A program made the position numbers and the translations under genes. A stretch of 35,511 nt of DNA from JAAYGT01 sp050252075 (GTDB lineage Bacteria > Pseudomonadota > Gammaproteobacteria > Burkholderiales > Burkholderiaceae_B), in NCBI GenBank assembly GCA_050252075.1, contig JBFWLP010000026.1, positions 1 through 35,511 on the forward strand, given 5' to 3'. Of this stretch, positions 15,858-23,290 are shown one piece after another (the first letter of the stretch is position 1; every line of letters begins with the position of its first letter). The notes beneath the pieces are model-generated. The model was not told where the DNA came from. It made no database searches and was given only the letters and a program-made list of their open reading frames with translations.

Positions 15858-17543
15858 ATGACCAAATACGTATTTGTCACCGGCGGCGTCGTCTCTTCGT
15901 TAGGCAAAGGCATCGCCGCCGCATCGCTCGCGGCCATTCTCGAGTCCCGTGGCCTGCGTGTCACCATGCTCAAGCTCGATCCCTACATCAACGTTGATCC
16001 CGGCACCATGAGCCCGTTTCAGCACGGGGAAGTATTCGTCACCGAAGACGGTGCCGAAACGGATCTGGATCTTGGCCACTACGAGCGCTTCATTTCGGCG
16101 CGCATGCGCAAGGTGAACAACTTCACCACGGGTCAAATTTACGAATCGGTGCTGCGCAAGGAACGTCGGGGCGACTACCTTGGGAAAACGGTGCAGGTGA
16201 TTCCCCATATCACCAACGAAATCCAGGATTTCATCGTGCGCGGGGCAAAATCCGCCTGGGACGGTGCGGCCGACGTCGCCATTGTCGAAATCGGCGGTAC
16301 GGTCGGCGATATCGAATCGCTGCCCTTCCTCGAGGCCGCCCGGCAAATGAGCCTGCGCCTGGGGCGCAACAACTCGGCGTTCGTTCACCTTACGCTGGTG
16401 CCCTTCATTGCCTCGGCGGGCGAACTGAAAACCAAGCCTACTCAGCATTCGGTACAGAAACTGCGCGAAATCGGCATTTATCCGAACGCCTTGCTGTGTC
16501 GTGCCGACCGTCCTGTCCCCGACGACGAGCGCGCCAAAATTTCCCTGTTTTCGAATGTGCCGCTAGATGCCGTCATTTCGGTATGGGATGCCGACTCCAT
16601 TTATAAAATTCCGGCCATGCTTCATCGCCAGGGGCTGGACAACCTGGTCTGCGACGCCCTGGCCCTGAATCCGCCGCCTGCCGATCTTACCCTGTGGGAC
16701 CGCCTGGTCGATGCAATCGAGCATCCCCAGCACGAAGTGCGCCTGGGCATGGTGGGCAAGTATGTCGACCTTACCGAATCGTACAAGTCGCTGACCGAAG
16801 CACTGACGCACGCCGGTATCCACACCCGTTCCAAAGTCACCATCGATTACATCGATTCGGAGCAGCTTGAAGCCGAAGGTACCGACAGCCTGGCGCAGTT
16901 CGACGCCATTCTGGTGCCTGGCGGGTTCGGCAAACGGGGTACCGAAGGAAAGATCAAGGCCATTCAGTATGCGCGCGAGAACGGTGTTCCCTACCTGGGT
17001 ATTTGCCTGGGCATGCAGCTCGCAGTGGTGGAATTCGCCCGTCACGTGGCGGGTCTGGGCGGGGCCAACAGCACCGAATTCGATCCCTCGGCGCCGCACC
17101 CGGTCGTGGCCCTGATCACCGAGTGGCAGGACCGCGAAGGGAAAATCGAAAAACGCGATGAAGGCTCCGACCTGGGCGGCACCATGCGCAAAGGCGCGCA
17201 GCGCTGTCCGGTAAAACCGGGTACCCGTGCGGCCGAAATTTACGGTGCTGAAGTGAACGAGCGCCATCGGCATCGCTTTGAAGTGAACAACGTTTATGTG
17301 TCGCGCCTCGAAGAGGCCGGCATGGTGATCAGTGCCCGTACACCCACCGAAAGCCTGCCCGAAATGATGGAGCTTCCGAACCACCCGTGGTTCATGGGGG
17401 TGCAATTCCATCCCGAATTCACCTCTACACCGCGCGACGGGCATCCGCTGTTCACAAGCTACATCAAGGCGGCCATTGCCCAGCATGACAAGCGCATGCA
17501 GCAAGGCAATGCCGCGCAGCCGTCAATCAGGGAAGCATCGTGA
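15858..17543 (+). CDS. pyrG: CTP synthase
   Basis: Makes CTP from UTP, ATP and glutamine; the last step of pyrimidine nucleotide synthesis. The 561 residues show an N-terminal amidoligase domain starting TKYVFVTGGVVSSLGKGIAAAS (P-loop; shown in part: VTGGVVSSLGKG), with LDPYINVDPGTMSPFQHGEVF, and a C-terminal class I glutaminase: VPGGFGKRGTEGK, nucleophile Cys near 383 in GICLGMQLAVVE, and His/Glu in QFHPEFTSTP. Length and motifs are complete. The stop codon overlaps the kdsA GTG start by four bases (GTGA), showing translational coupling, as in other Burkholderiales. Confidence 0.97.
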   Translation: MTKYVFVTGGVVSSLGKGIAAASLAAILESRGLRVTMLKLDPYINVDPGTMSPFQHGEVFVTEDGAETDLDLGHYERFISARMRKVNNFTTGQIYESVLRKERRGDYLGKTVQVIPHITNEIQDFIVRGAKSAWDGAADVAIVEIGGTVGDIESLPFLEAARQMSLRLGRNNSAFVHLTLVPFIASAGELKTKPTQHSVQKLREIGIYPNALLCRADRPVPDDERAKISLFSNVPLDAVISVWDADSIYKIPAMLHRQGLDNLVCDALALNPPPADLTLWDRLVDAIEHPQHEVRLGMVGKYVDLTESYKSLTEALTHAGIHTRSKVTIDYIDSEQLEAEGTDSLAQFDAILVPGGFGKRGTEGKIKAIQYARENGVPYLGICLGMQLAVVEFARHVAGLGGANSTEFDPSAPHPVVALITEWQDREGKIEKRDEGSDLGGTMRKGAQRCPVKPGTRAAEIYGAEVNERHRHRFEVNNVYVSRLEEAGMVISARTPTESLPEMMELPNHPWFMGVQFHPEFTSTPRDGHPLFTSYIKAAIAQHDKRMQQGNAAQPSIREAS

Positions 17544-18397
17544 AACTTTGTGGATTCGACGTCGGATTAACCCACCCGTTTTTTCTGATCGCCGGCCCGT
17601 GTGTTATCGAGTCACGGCAAATGGCCTTCGACACCGCCGGACGCCTGAAGGAAATCACACAGCGTCTGGGTATCCCGTTTATCTATAAAAGTTCGTTCGA
17701 CAAAGCCAATCGCAGTTCCGGAGCCTCTTACCGGGGGCCGGGGCAAGACGAAGGCCTGGCCATTCTGGCCGAGGTTCGCGAACAGCTGCAGGTGCCCGTG
17801 CTGACCGACGTCCACAACGAGGCTCAGGTGCAGCCTGTGGCCGCGGTGGTCGATGTTCTGCAGACTCCCGCCTTTCTATGCCGGCAAACCGACTTCATTC
17901 AGGCGTGCGCGGCCACGCTCAAGCCGGTGAACATCAAGAAAGGGCAATTTCTGGCGCCTCACGATATGGCGCAAGTGGTGGCCAAGGCGCGTGCCGCCGC
18001 TCTGGCTGCCGGGGGAGACGGCCACAACATCATGGTGTGTGAGCGCGGGGCGTCGTTCGGCTACAACAATCTGGTGTCCGATATGCGCTCGCTGGCCATC
18101 ATGCGCGAAACCCGTTGCCCCGTCGTATTCGACGCCACCCATTCCGTGCAGTTGCCCGGCGGGCAAGGAACCCATTCGGGCGGGCAGCGCGAATTCGTGC
18201 CTGTGCTGGCGCGGGCGGCCGTGGCGGTGGGTATTGCGGGCTTGTTCATGGAAACCCACCCCAATCCCGACCAGGCCCTTTCCGACGGCCCCAATGCCGT
18301 GCCTCTCCATCAAATGGAAGCCTTGCTGTCTTCCCTTGTGGCTATCGACCGTTGTGTCAAGCAAAGCGGTACCCTGACCGACGAAATCCCGGTTTAG
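17540..18397 (+). CDS. kdsA: 3-deoxy-D-manno-octulosonate 8-phosphate synthase, metal-dependent class
   Basis: Condenses arabinose 5-phosphate with phosphoenolpyruvate to KDO-8-phosphate for the LPS core. The 285 residues carry KSSFDKANRSS, TDVHNEAQVQPVA, FDATHSVQLPGG and METHPNPDQALSDGPNA. Cys21 in IAGPCVIES is in the place where the E. coli metal-independent enzyme has Asn26 (GGMNVLES), so with His, Glu and Asp of the later motifs this should be the metal-dependent class. Start is GTG, overlapping the pyrG stop. A terminator follows, separating it from the exporter inserted before eno. Confidence 0.95.
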   Translation: MKLCGFDVGLTHPFFLIAGPCVIESRQMAFDTAGRLKEITQRLGIPFIYKSSFDKANRSSGASYRGPGQDEGLAILAEVREQLQVPVLTDVHNEAQVQPVAAVVDVLQTPAFLCRQTDFIQACAATLKPVNIKKGQFLAPHDMAQVVAKARAAALAAGGDGHNIMVCERGASFGYNNLVSDMRSLAIMRETRCPVVFDATHSVQLPGGQGTHSGGQREFVPVLARAAVAVGIAGLFMETHPNPDQALSDGPNAVPLHQMEALLSSLVAIDRCVKQSGTLTDEIPV

Positions 18398-18429
18398 GCC
18401 CGCCTGCATTCCCTGTTCCATGAAAAACG

Positions 18430-18453
18430 CCCGGCATCAGTTGCCGGGTTTTT
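18430..18453 (+). terminator. kdsA intrinsic terminator
   Basis: CCCGGCA-TCAGT-TGCCGGG with a 7-bp perfect stem and five following T, starting 33 bases after the kdsA stop. Confidence 0.88.
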
Positions 18454-18466
18454 GTCGTTGGGCTAA

Positions 18467-18488
18467 AATTATTGACATATCAATAATT
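18467..18488. promoter_or_regulatory. MarR-type operator in front of the DHA2 exporter
   Basis: A perfect 9-4-9 inverted repeat, AATTATTGA-CATA-TCAATAATT, lies 25-46 bases before the exporter start. A consensus -35 TTGACA (18472-18477) is embedded in it; no clear -10 follows at 17 bases. Size and symmetry fit a MarR dimer site, and a marR gene is the second gene of the operon, so autorepression is likely. Confidence 0.65.
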
Positions 18489-18512
18489 GATTAATCCATT
18501 AACTGCTTATCC

Positions 18513-20117
18513 ATGGCCCTCGGCAGTCCCGCACCGTCGGAATCCGGTCAAACAAAACGCTCGCGAAAAGAATCCATTCTGGCCATTTCCGGCCTGTGCT
18601 TTCTGATGATGATGGTCGCCGTCGACCAAACCGTCGTGGGCACCACCTTGCCCACCATCATTGCCGATCTCAAAGGCTTCGAACTTTACGCCTGGGTTGC
18701 CACGGCCTATTTGCTCACTTGCGTCATTACGGTGCCGGTGTTTGGCCGCCTGGGTGACTACTACGGTCGCAAGCCGTTCGTCATTGCCTCCATCCTGATC
18801 TTTTCGCTGGCATCGGTCGGGTGTGCGGCGGCGGTATCCATGGAAATGCTGGTGGCGGCCCGTGCGCTGCAGGGGGTGGGCGGCGGCATGCTGATCGGCA
18901 CGGCGTTTGCCTGCGTGCCCGACCTTTTCCCCGATGCCCGCACCCGGCTGCGCTGGCAGGTACTACTGAGCGCTTCGTACGGCATTGCCAGTGCGTTCGG
19001 GCCAACCTTCGGCGGGTTTCTTACACAACACACCGGCTGGCGGTCCGTGTTTCTGATCAATCTGCCCCTGGGGTTCGTCAGCCTGTACATGGTGTGGCGT
19101 TACCTGCCCTACATACGCCAGGTCAGCGGCGCACGGGTGCGGCTCGATTGGGGAGGCGCCATTCTGATTGCGATCGGGCTCACGGCATTGCAGTTCTTCC
19201 TGGAGTTCGTGCCGCGAAGCGATACCGGATGGCTGGCCGTGTTTTGCGGCGTGACGGCCGTGCTCATGTTTTTTGCATTGATTCTTTGGGAGCGGCGGGT
19301 GGATAACCCCTTGATACCCATGTCGATGTTTGCCCATCGCGGCTTGGCCATCATGTTCATACTGTCGTTTTGCATGGGCCTGGTGATGTTTTCCCTGCTT
19401 ATCTACGTGCCATTGCTGCTGCAAGGCGGATTTGGCCTGAATCCGCAGCAGGTCGGGGTGTTGATCACGCCAATGGTGGTGTGCATTACGGTGGGCAGCA
19501 TGACCAACAGCCGCATGGTGGTGCGCATGTCGCACCCCACCCGTATTCTCTACGCCGGGTTTGCCTTTCTGGTGGTTTCGTGCGTGGGCCTGATGATCGT
19601 CGATGAAGAAACCCACCGGGCGGTGCTGGTGGCGGTGCTGATGGGAGCCGGCATCGGCTTGGGGTTTATTTTGCCCAACCTGAATATTTTTGTTCAGGAA
19701 ATGGCGGGCCGCACGCTGCTGGGTATTTCTACCGCCGTGCTGCAGTCGATACGTATGGTGGGAGGCATGGTGGGTACCACCCTGGTGGGTACGGTCGTGG
19801 CGCAATGCTACATTTATTTCGTCCAGGCCCTGGGGCAGGGCGAAGCGGCCGACCGCTGGCTGCCCAGGTTGCAAGACCCCCAGGTACTGGTGAACCAGAC
19901 GAACCAGAGCGAATTCGTGGCTGAAATGCAGCGTCTGGGTTTGCATGGCGAACCTTTCCTGCTTGCGGCGCGCGATGCCCTGATCACCTCGATTCACATT
20001 GGCCTGGGGGTAGTGCTGTTGTTTGCCCTGGTGGGGCTGGTGTGGGTTTACCGCATGCCGCCGCTGCAGTTTGGCCAGCCGCCTGCACCGCCGGTGCCGC
20101 CGAAATCACAGGAGTAG
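18513..20117 (+). CDS. DHA2-family (14-TMS) MFS multidrug exporter
   Basis: Proton-driven efflux pump of the EmrB/QacA type in the inner membrane, 534 residues. Seen are the motif VDQTVVGTTLPTIIADL in the first helix, motif A GRLGDYYGRKP in the loop after helix 2, and RALQGVGGGMLIG in helix 4; hydrophobic segments continue to about residue 515, consistent with 14 membrane spans. The start has no Shine-Dalgarno sequence; the next Met lies inside the first helix, so this start is kept. It forms a two-gene operon with a downstream marR, has a dyad operator upstream, and interrupts the kdsA-eno neighbourhood. No membrane-fusion partner is encoded nearby. Substrates unknown. Confidence 0.88.
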   Translation: MALGSPAPSESGQTKRSRKESILAISGLCFLMMMVAVDQTVVGTTLPTIIADLKGFELYAWVATAYLLTCVITVPVFGRLGDYYGRKPFVIASILIFSLASVGCAAAVSMEMLVAARALQGVGGGMLIGTAFACVPDLFPDARTRLRWQVLLSASYGIASAFGPTFGGFLTQHTGWRSVFLINLPLGFVSLYMVWRYLPYIRQVSGARVRLDWGGAILIAIGLTALQFFLEFVPRSDTGWLAVFCGVTAVLMFFALILWERRVDNPLIPMSMFAHRGLAIMFILSFCMGLVMFSLLIYVPLLLQGGFGLNPQQVGVLITPMVVCITVGSMTNSRMVVRMSHPTRILYAGFAFLVVSCVGLMIVDEETHRAVLVAVLMGAGIGLGFILPNLNIFVQEMAGRTLLGISTAVLQSIRMVGGMVGTTLVGTVVAQCYIYFVQALGQGEAADRWLPRLQDPQVLVNQTNQSEFVAEMQRLGLHGEPFLLAARDALITSIHIGLGVVLLFALVGLVWVYRMPPLQFGQPPAPPVPPKSQE

Positions 20118-20119
20118 CC

Positions 20120-20599
20120 GTGAACGATCTTCCACAGCTTCTGGCTATCCAGCAGATCGGACGCACTCATCGTGTCTTTCTGCAGGCGTTCGAGGCAACG
20201 ATAGGCCATTCCATGCCGCGTTGGCGTATCTTTCTGCGATTGTCCCAGGCAGGCCGTCTTTCTCAGAAGCAGCTGGCCAGGGATCTCGGCCTTGACCCAG
20301 CGTCGCTGACCCGTCAAATCAAAGCCATGGAACAGCAAGGCTGGGTGCGCCGTGCCAACGACGCTGCAGACAATCGCCTGACCAACGTGGAGCTTACCGA
20401 GGCAGGTTGGGCGGTGTTCCGGGAAGCCTTTCCCCGGCGCTCGGCGTTCATTGAAAATGCCTTTGGCGATTTATCGGCCGACGAAGTCGCGTCGCTGGTT
20501 TCCCTGCTGCAAAAGCTTGAAAATCATTTGTTGTCCGACCTGGCCCTGGCGCAGTCGAAAAAAAACCCGGCCGACGGGCCGGGCGGGTCGATGCAATAG
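20120..20599 (+). CDS. MarR-family transcriptional regulator
   Basis: A 159-residue winged-helix repressor. Helix-turn-helix and wing are visible in LSQKQLARDLGLDPASLTRQIK followed by QQGWVRRANDAADNRLTNVELTEAG (DxRxxxxxLT wing motif). The GTG start at 20120 has AGGAG (20110-20114) at a good distance and lies two bases after the exporter stop, so the two are coupled; the open frame extending upstream is rejected because it runs within the exporter gene. It most likely represses its own operon through the 18467-18488 dyad, released by a toxic or phenolic ligand. The end of the gene contains eight A in a row and a hairpin (20558-20583). Confidence 0.9.
   Translation: MNDLPQLLAIQQIGRTHRVFLQAFEATIGHSMPRWRIFLRLSQAGRLSQKQLARDLGLDPASLTRQIKAMEQQGWVRRANDAADNRLTNVELTEAGWAVFREAFPRRSAFIENAFGDLSADEVASLVSLLQKLENHLLSDLALAQSKKNPADGPGGSMQ
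20558..20583 (-). terminator. Terminator-like hairpin facing the minus strand, inside the marR 3' end
   Basis: CCCGGCC-GACG-GGCCGGG (20566-20583) is preceded on the plus strand by eight A (20558-20565). Read on the minus strand it is a textbook terminator: a 7-bp GC stem followed by eight T. It lies within marR codons, and no minus-strand gene needs it, so it may block antisense transcripts coming from the eno promoter area. Confidence 0.5.
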
Positions 20600-20622
20600 G
20601 TGGTGTTTGTGCCGAGCAAAGG

Positions 20623-20650
20623 TACAATCACGGTTTATAGTTGATAAACC
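20623..20650 (+). promoter_or_regulatory. eno promoter -10 box and leader inverted repeat
   Basis: TACAAT (20623-20628, five of six consensus) is followed directly by a perfect 7-5-7 dyad GGTTTAT-AGTTG-ATAAACC (20632-20650). The dyad covers the expected transcription start, 32 bases before the eno ATG, so it may be an operator or a 5' mRNA hairpin. No good -35 is seen. Confidence 0.45.
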
Positions 20651-20681
20651 TCTTCACCCTTCAGGCAGGACACACACCATC

Positions 20682-21968
20682 ATGAGTGCAATCGTAGATA
20701 TCATCGGACGCGAAATTCTCGATTCCCGTGGCAACCCGACCGTCGAATGCGACGTATTGCTCGAATCCGGCGCCATGGGGCGCGCGGCGGTGCCTTCCGG
20801 CGCTTCCACTGGCTCACGCGAGGCTATCGAGTTGCGTGATGGTGACGAGGCCCGCTATCTGGGCAAGGGTGTATTGCGTGCCGTCGAAAACGTGAACACC
20901 GAGATATCCGAAGCCCTGATGGGTCTCGATGCCCAGGAACAAACCTTTATTGATCGCACCCTCATTGATCTGGACGGCACCGAATCCAAAAGCCGTCTGG
21001 GTGCCAACGCCATGCTGGCGGCCAGTATGGCCGTCGCCCGTGCCGCCGCCGACGATTCCGGCCTGTCGTTGTACCGCTATTTCGGCGGCAGCGGCCCGTT
21101 GCAAATGCCTGTGCCCATGATGAATGTGATCAACGGCGGTGCCCATGCAAACAACTCGCTCGACATGCAGGAATTCATGATCCTGCCGATCGGGGCAAGC
21201 AGTTTTCGCGAGTCGTTGCGCATGGGGGCGGAAGTTTTCCACGCTTTGAAAAAGCTTATCAACAAGCAGGGCATGTCTACCGCAGTGGGCGATGAAGGCG
21301 GGTTTGCGCCCAACGTGCCCAACCACGAAGCGGCGATCCAGCTCATTCTTCAGGCCATCGATGCCGCCGGCTACGAAGCCGGTTCGCAAATTGCCCTGGG
21401 CCTTGACTGCGCCAGTTCCGAGTTCTACCGCGACGGCATGTACCATCTGGAAGGCGAAGGCGGTGTCGCCCTCAGCTCCCAGGATTTCTCCAACCTGCTG
21501 GCCGCCTGGTGCGACAAATACCCCATTATCAGCATTGAAGACGGCATGGCCGAAAACGACTGGGATGGCTGGAAGCTGCTGTCCGACCAACTGGGCAAGA
21601 AAGTGCAACTGGTGGGCGATGACCTGTTCGTTACCAACACCAAGATCCTGAAGCAGGGCATTGACCAGGGAATTGCCAACTCGATCCTGATCAAGATCAA
21701 CCAGATCGGCACGCTCACCGAAACCTTCGCCGCCATTGAAATGGCCAAGCGTGCCGGGTATACCGCCGTCATCTCGCACCGCTCCGGCGAAACCGAAGAC
21801 TCCACCATCGCCGATATTGCCGTGGCCACCAATGCCATGCAGATCAAAACCGGTTCGCTCTCGCGTTCCGACCGCATGGCGAAATACAACCAGTTGTTGC
21901 GTATCGAAGAGGAACTGGCGGAAGTGGCGTCCTACCCCGGGCGCGATGCTTTCTACAACCTTCGCTAG
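20682..21968 (+). CDS. eno: Enolase
   Basis: Glycolytic enzyme converting 2-phosphoglycerate to phosphoenolpyruvate; also part of RNA degradosomes in some bacteria. The 428 residues are full length. Seen: EILDSRGNPTVECDV and the flexible loop PSGASTGSREA at the N-terminus, VINGGAHANNSLDMQEFMI, the catalytic ISIEDGMAENDW, GDDLFVTN, and SHRSGETEDSTIADIAVA with the conserved SHRSGETED. The start at 20682 gives MSAIVDIIGREILDSRG, the standard beginning; an open frame upstream into marR is rejected. Followed by a strong terminator and ftsB, as in many proteobacteria. Confidence 0.97.
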   Translation: MSAIVDIIGREILDSRGNPTVECDVLLESGAMGRAAVPSGASTGSREAIELRDGDEARYLGKGVLRAVENVNTEISEALMGLDAQEQTFIDRTLIDLDGTESKSRLGANAMLAASMAVARAAADDSGLSLYRYFGGSGPLQMPVPMMNVINGGAHANNSLDMQEFMILPIGASSFRESLRMGAEVFHALKKLINKQGMSTAVGDEGGFAPNVPNHEAAIQLILQAIDAAGYEAGSQIALGLDCASSEFYRDGMYHLEGEGGVALSSQDFSNLLAAWCDKYPIISIEDGMAENDWDGWKLLSDQLGKKVQLVGDDLFVTNTKILKQGIDQGIANSILIKINQIGTLTETFAAIEMAKRAGYTAVISHRSGETEDSTIADIAVATNAMQIKTGSLSRSDRMAKYNQLLRIEEELAEVASYPGRDAFYNLR

Positions 21969-21979
21969 TCTCACTGTGC

Positions 21980-22007
21980 TGCCGGCCTGAACAGGCCGGC
22001 ACTTTTT
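21980..22007 (+). terminator. eno intrinsic terminator
   Basis: TGCCGGCCTG-AA-CAGGCCGGCA, a 10-bp GC-rich perfect stem, followed by C and five T. It starts 12 bases after the eno stop and ends 11 bases before the ftsB ATG, so ftsB expression must rely on read-through or a promoter within this element. Confidence 0.85.
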
Positions 22008-22018
22008 CTTCTGCCACC

Positions 22019-22363
22019 ATGCGGCTTTTTTTTATTGTATTGGTCGTTTTGACGCTTTCGATTCAATACCCGCTTTGGTGGGGTAAGGGCGGTTGGCTGC
22101 ATGTGCAGGAGCTGCAGCAACGAGCGCTGGAACAACAAGAGATCAATCAGGCGCTTCAGGCGCGTAACAACGCCCTGCAGGCCGAGGTACAAGACCTGTC
22201 GTCGGGTACCGATGCGGTTCAGGAACGTGCCCGGGGCGAACTGGGTCTGGTTCGCGACGGCGAAATTTTTGTCGAATTCATCGGCCCTCCGGCGCCTGTG
22301 CGCCAGGCCCCGGGTGAATCAGCCGGCAAAGCAGCCGTTGGCATCAATGATCCGAGGCGGTGA
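22019..22363 (+). CDS. ftsB: Cell division protein FtsB
   Basis: Small bitopic septum protein that joins FtsL and FtsQ and helps activate septal wall synthesis. The 114 residues show one membrane helix (about 3-20), the conserved QYPLWWGKGGW just outside it, a coiled-coil (about 28-65) rich in Gln/Leu/Glu, and the C-terminal ARGELGLVRDGEIFVEF typical of FtsB. The C-terminal tail (PPAPVRQAPGESAGK...) is Pro/Ala-rich. There is no Shine-Dalgarno sequence, and the gene starts just after the eno terminator, the usual proteobacterial order. Its last 45 bases overlap the convergent TadE-like gene. Confidence 0.93.
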   Translation: MRLFFIVLVVLTLSIQYPLWWGKGGWLHVQELQQRALEQQEINQALQARNNALQAEVQDLSSGTDAVQERARGELGLVRDGEIFVEFIGPPAPVRQAPGESAGKAAVGINDPRR

Positions 22364-23212
22364 ATCGGCCGGCAAGGGCGCCGCCGGGGGTAGCCAACCC
22401 GGCGCAGAGGCCGGCGGCAGGGGCGCGTCCGGGGAAAACCCGTTGGCCGGCCGGCCGCTTTGAAGCACCTGATCATCAACCGGCGGGCCCGGCGGACGGC
22501 TCACCCATGCGCTTGAAGCACCGGACCACAGCACCGGGTGCGATTGCATCACGACTGATACATTTTGCTGGATGGGCAAGTAGCCGCGCGCCAGCAGGTG
22601 TTCCCGGTAGGTGCCGTATTCGCGACCCAAGGGCCGAAGCAAGCTTGCCACGACGGCAACCAGCGGTTTGTGCGCGTAAATTACCTTCAGCGCCAGCGTA
22701 TTGGCATGGAAAATATCCGGGCTGTTCAGGGCGTCGGCGCCCGTGGCGCTGCCCGCGGCATGCTGTTCGCGAAGGTAGTTATTGTCGATGGCGGGTAGCC
22801 CGGTTTGTTGGGCTATGCGCAGATAGGGTGCCGGAAATTGCGCGAAGGCTTGCTTCGATGGAGACAGAATGTGGAGTTGCCAGGGCGGGCGACCCAGTGC
22901 CTGGCGGCGACGGTCGAGGGCCGATTGCGTGGCCTGGATTCGATCGGCCGAGCGACCGCCGAACAAGGGTGCCAGCCCTTTTTCGAAGGCTTCATGAATG
23001 ACATCGGGGTGGCCGTGGTGCAGGCTGCCGGCGCGGGCGGCCTGGGCCAGCGCGAAATTCACCGTTTGGCGCACGGCGTAGGCGTGCAGGGCTTCCAGGG
23101 TGGCCAGCCCCAGCAGCAGCAACGGAATGCCCGCCACGATGAATTCGATACTGCCCATGCCGCACTGGGGGCGGCTGCGGGCGCGAAATCGAAGGATGTT
23201 GGCGGGCGTCAT
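22319..23212 (-). CDS. Orphan TadE-like pseudopilin protein
   Basis: A 297-residue protein with a TadE-like N-terminus: a short basic leader (MTPANILRFRARSR), then CGMGSIEFIVAGIPLLLLGLATLEA (given here as CGMGSIEF and IVAGIPLLLLG), a glycine-x-x-glutamate prepilin-like site before one long hydrophobic helix. TadE-family proteins are minor pseudopilins of Flp/Tad pili or secreted-fibre systems. The remainder is soluble and ends in a Pro/Ala-rich tail. No other tad genes are in the window. The ATG at 23212 is preferred over a GTG at 23272, since the extra 20 residues are highly basic and unlike a leader. It lies 78 bases after hslO and overlaps ftsB at the 3' end. Confidence 0.75.
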   Translation of the reverse strand: MTPANILRFRARSRPQCGMGSIEFIVAGIPLLLLGLATLEALHAYAVRQTVNFALAQAARAGSLHHGHPDVIHEAFEKGLAPLFGGRSADRIQATQSALDRRRQALGRPPWQLHILSPSKQAFAQFPAPYLRIAQQTGLPAIDNNYLREQHAAGSATGADALNSPDIFHANTLALKVIYAHKPLVAVVASLLRPLGREYGTYREHLLARGYLPIQQNVSVVMQSHPVLWSGASSAWVSRPPGPPVDDQVLQSGRPANGFSPDAPLPPASAPGWLPPAAPLPADSPPRIIDANGCFAG

Positions 23213-23290
23213 GGCAGCAGTATGACGCCGGCGCCGGGCGAGCGCGATTGTGGAAACTGCCTGGCCGGACACAAAGGCCCGGTATGGGTA

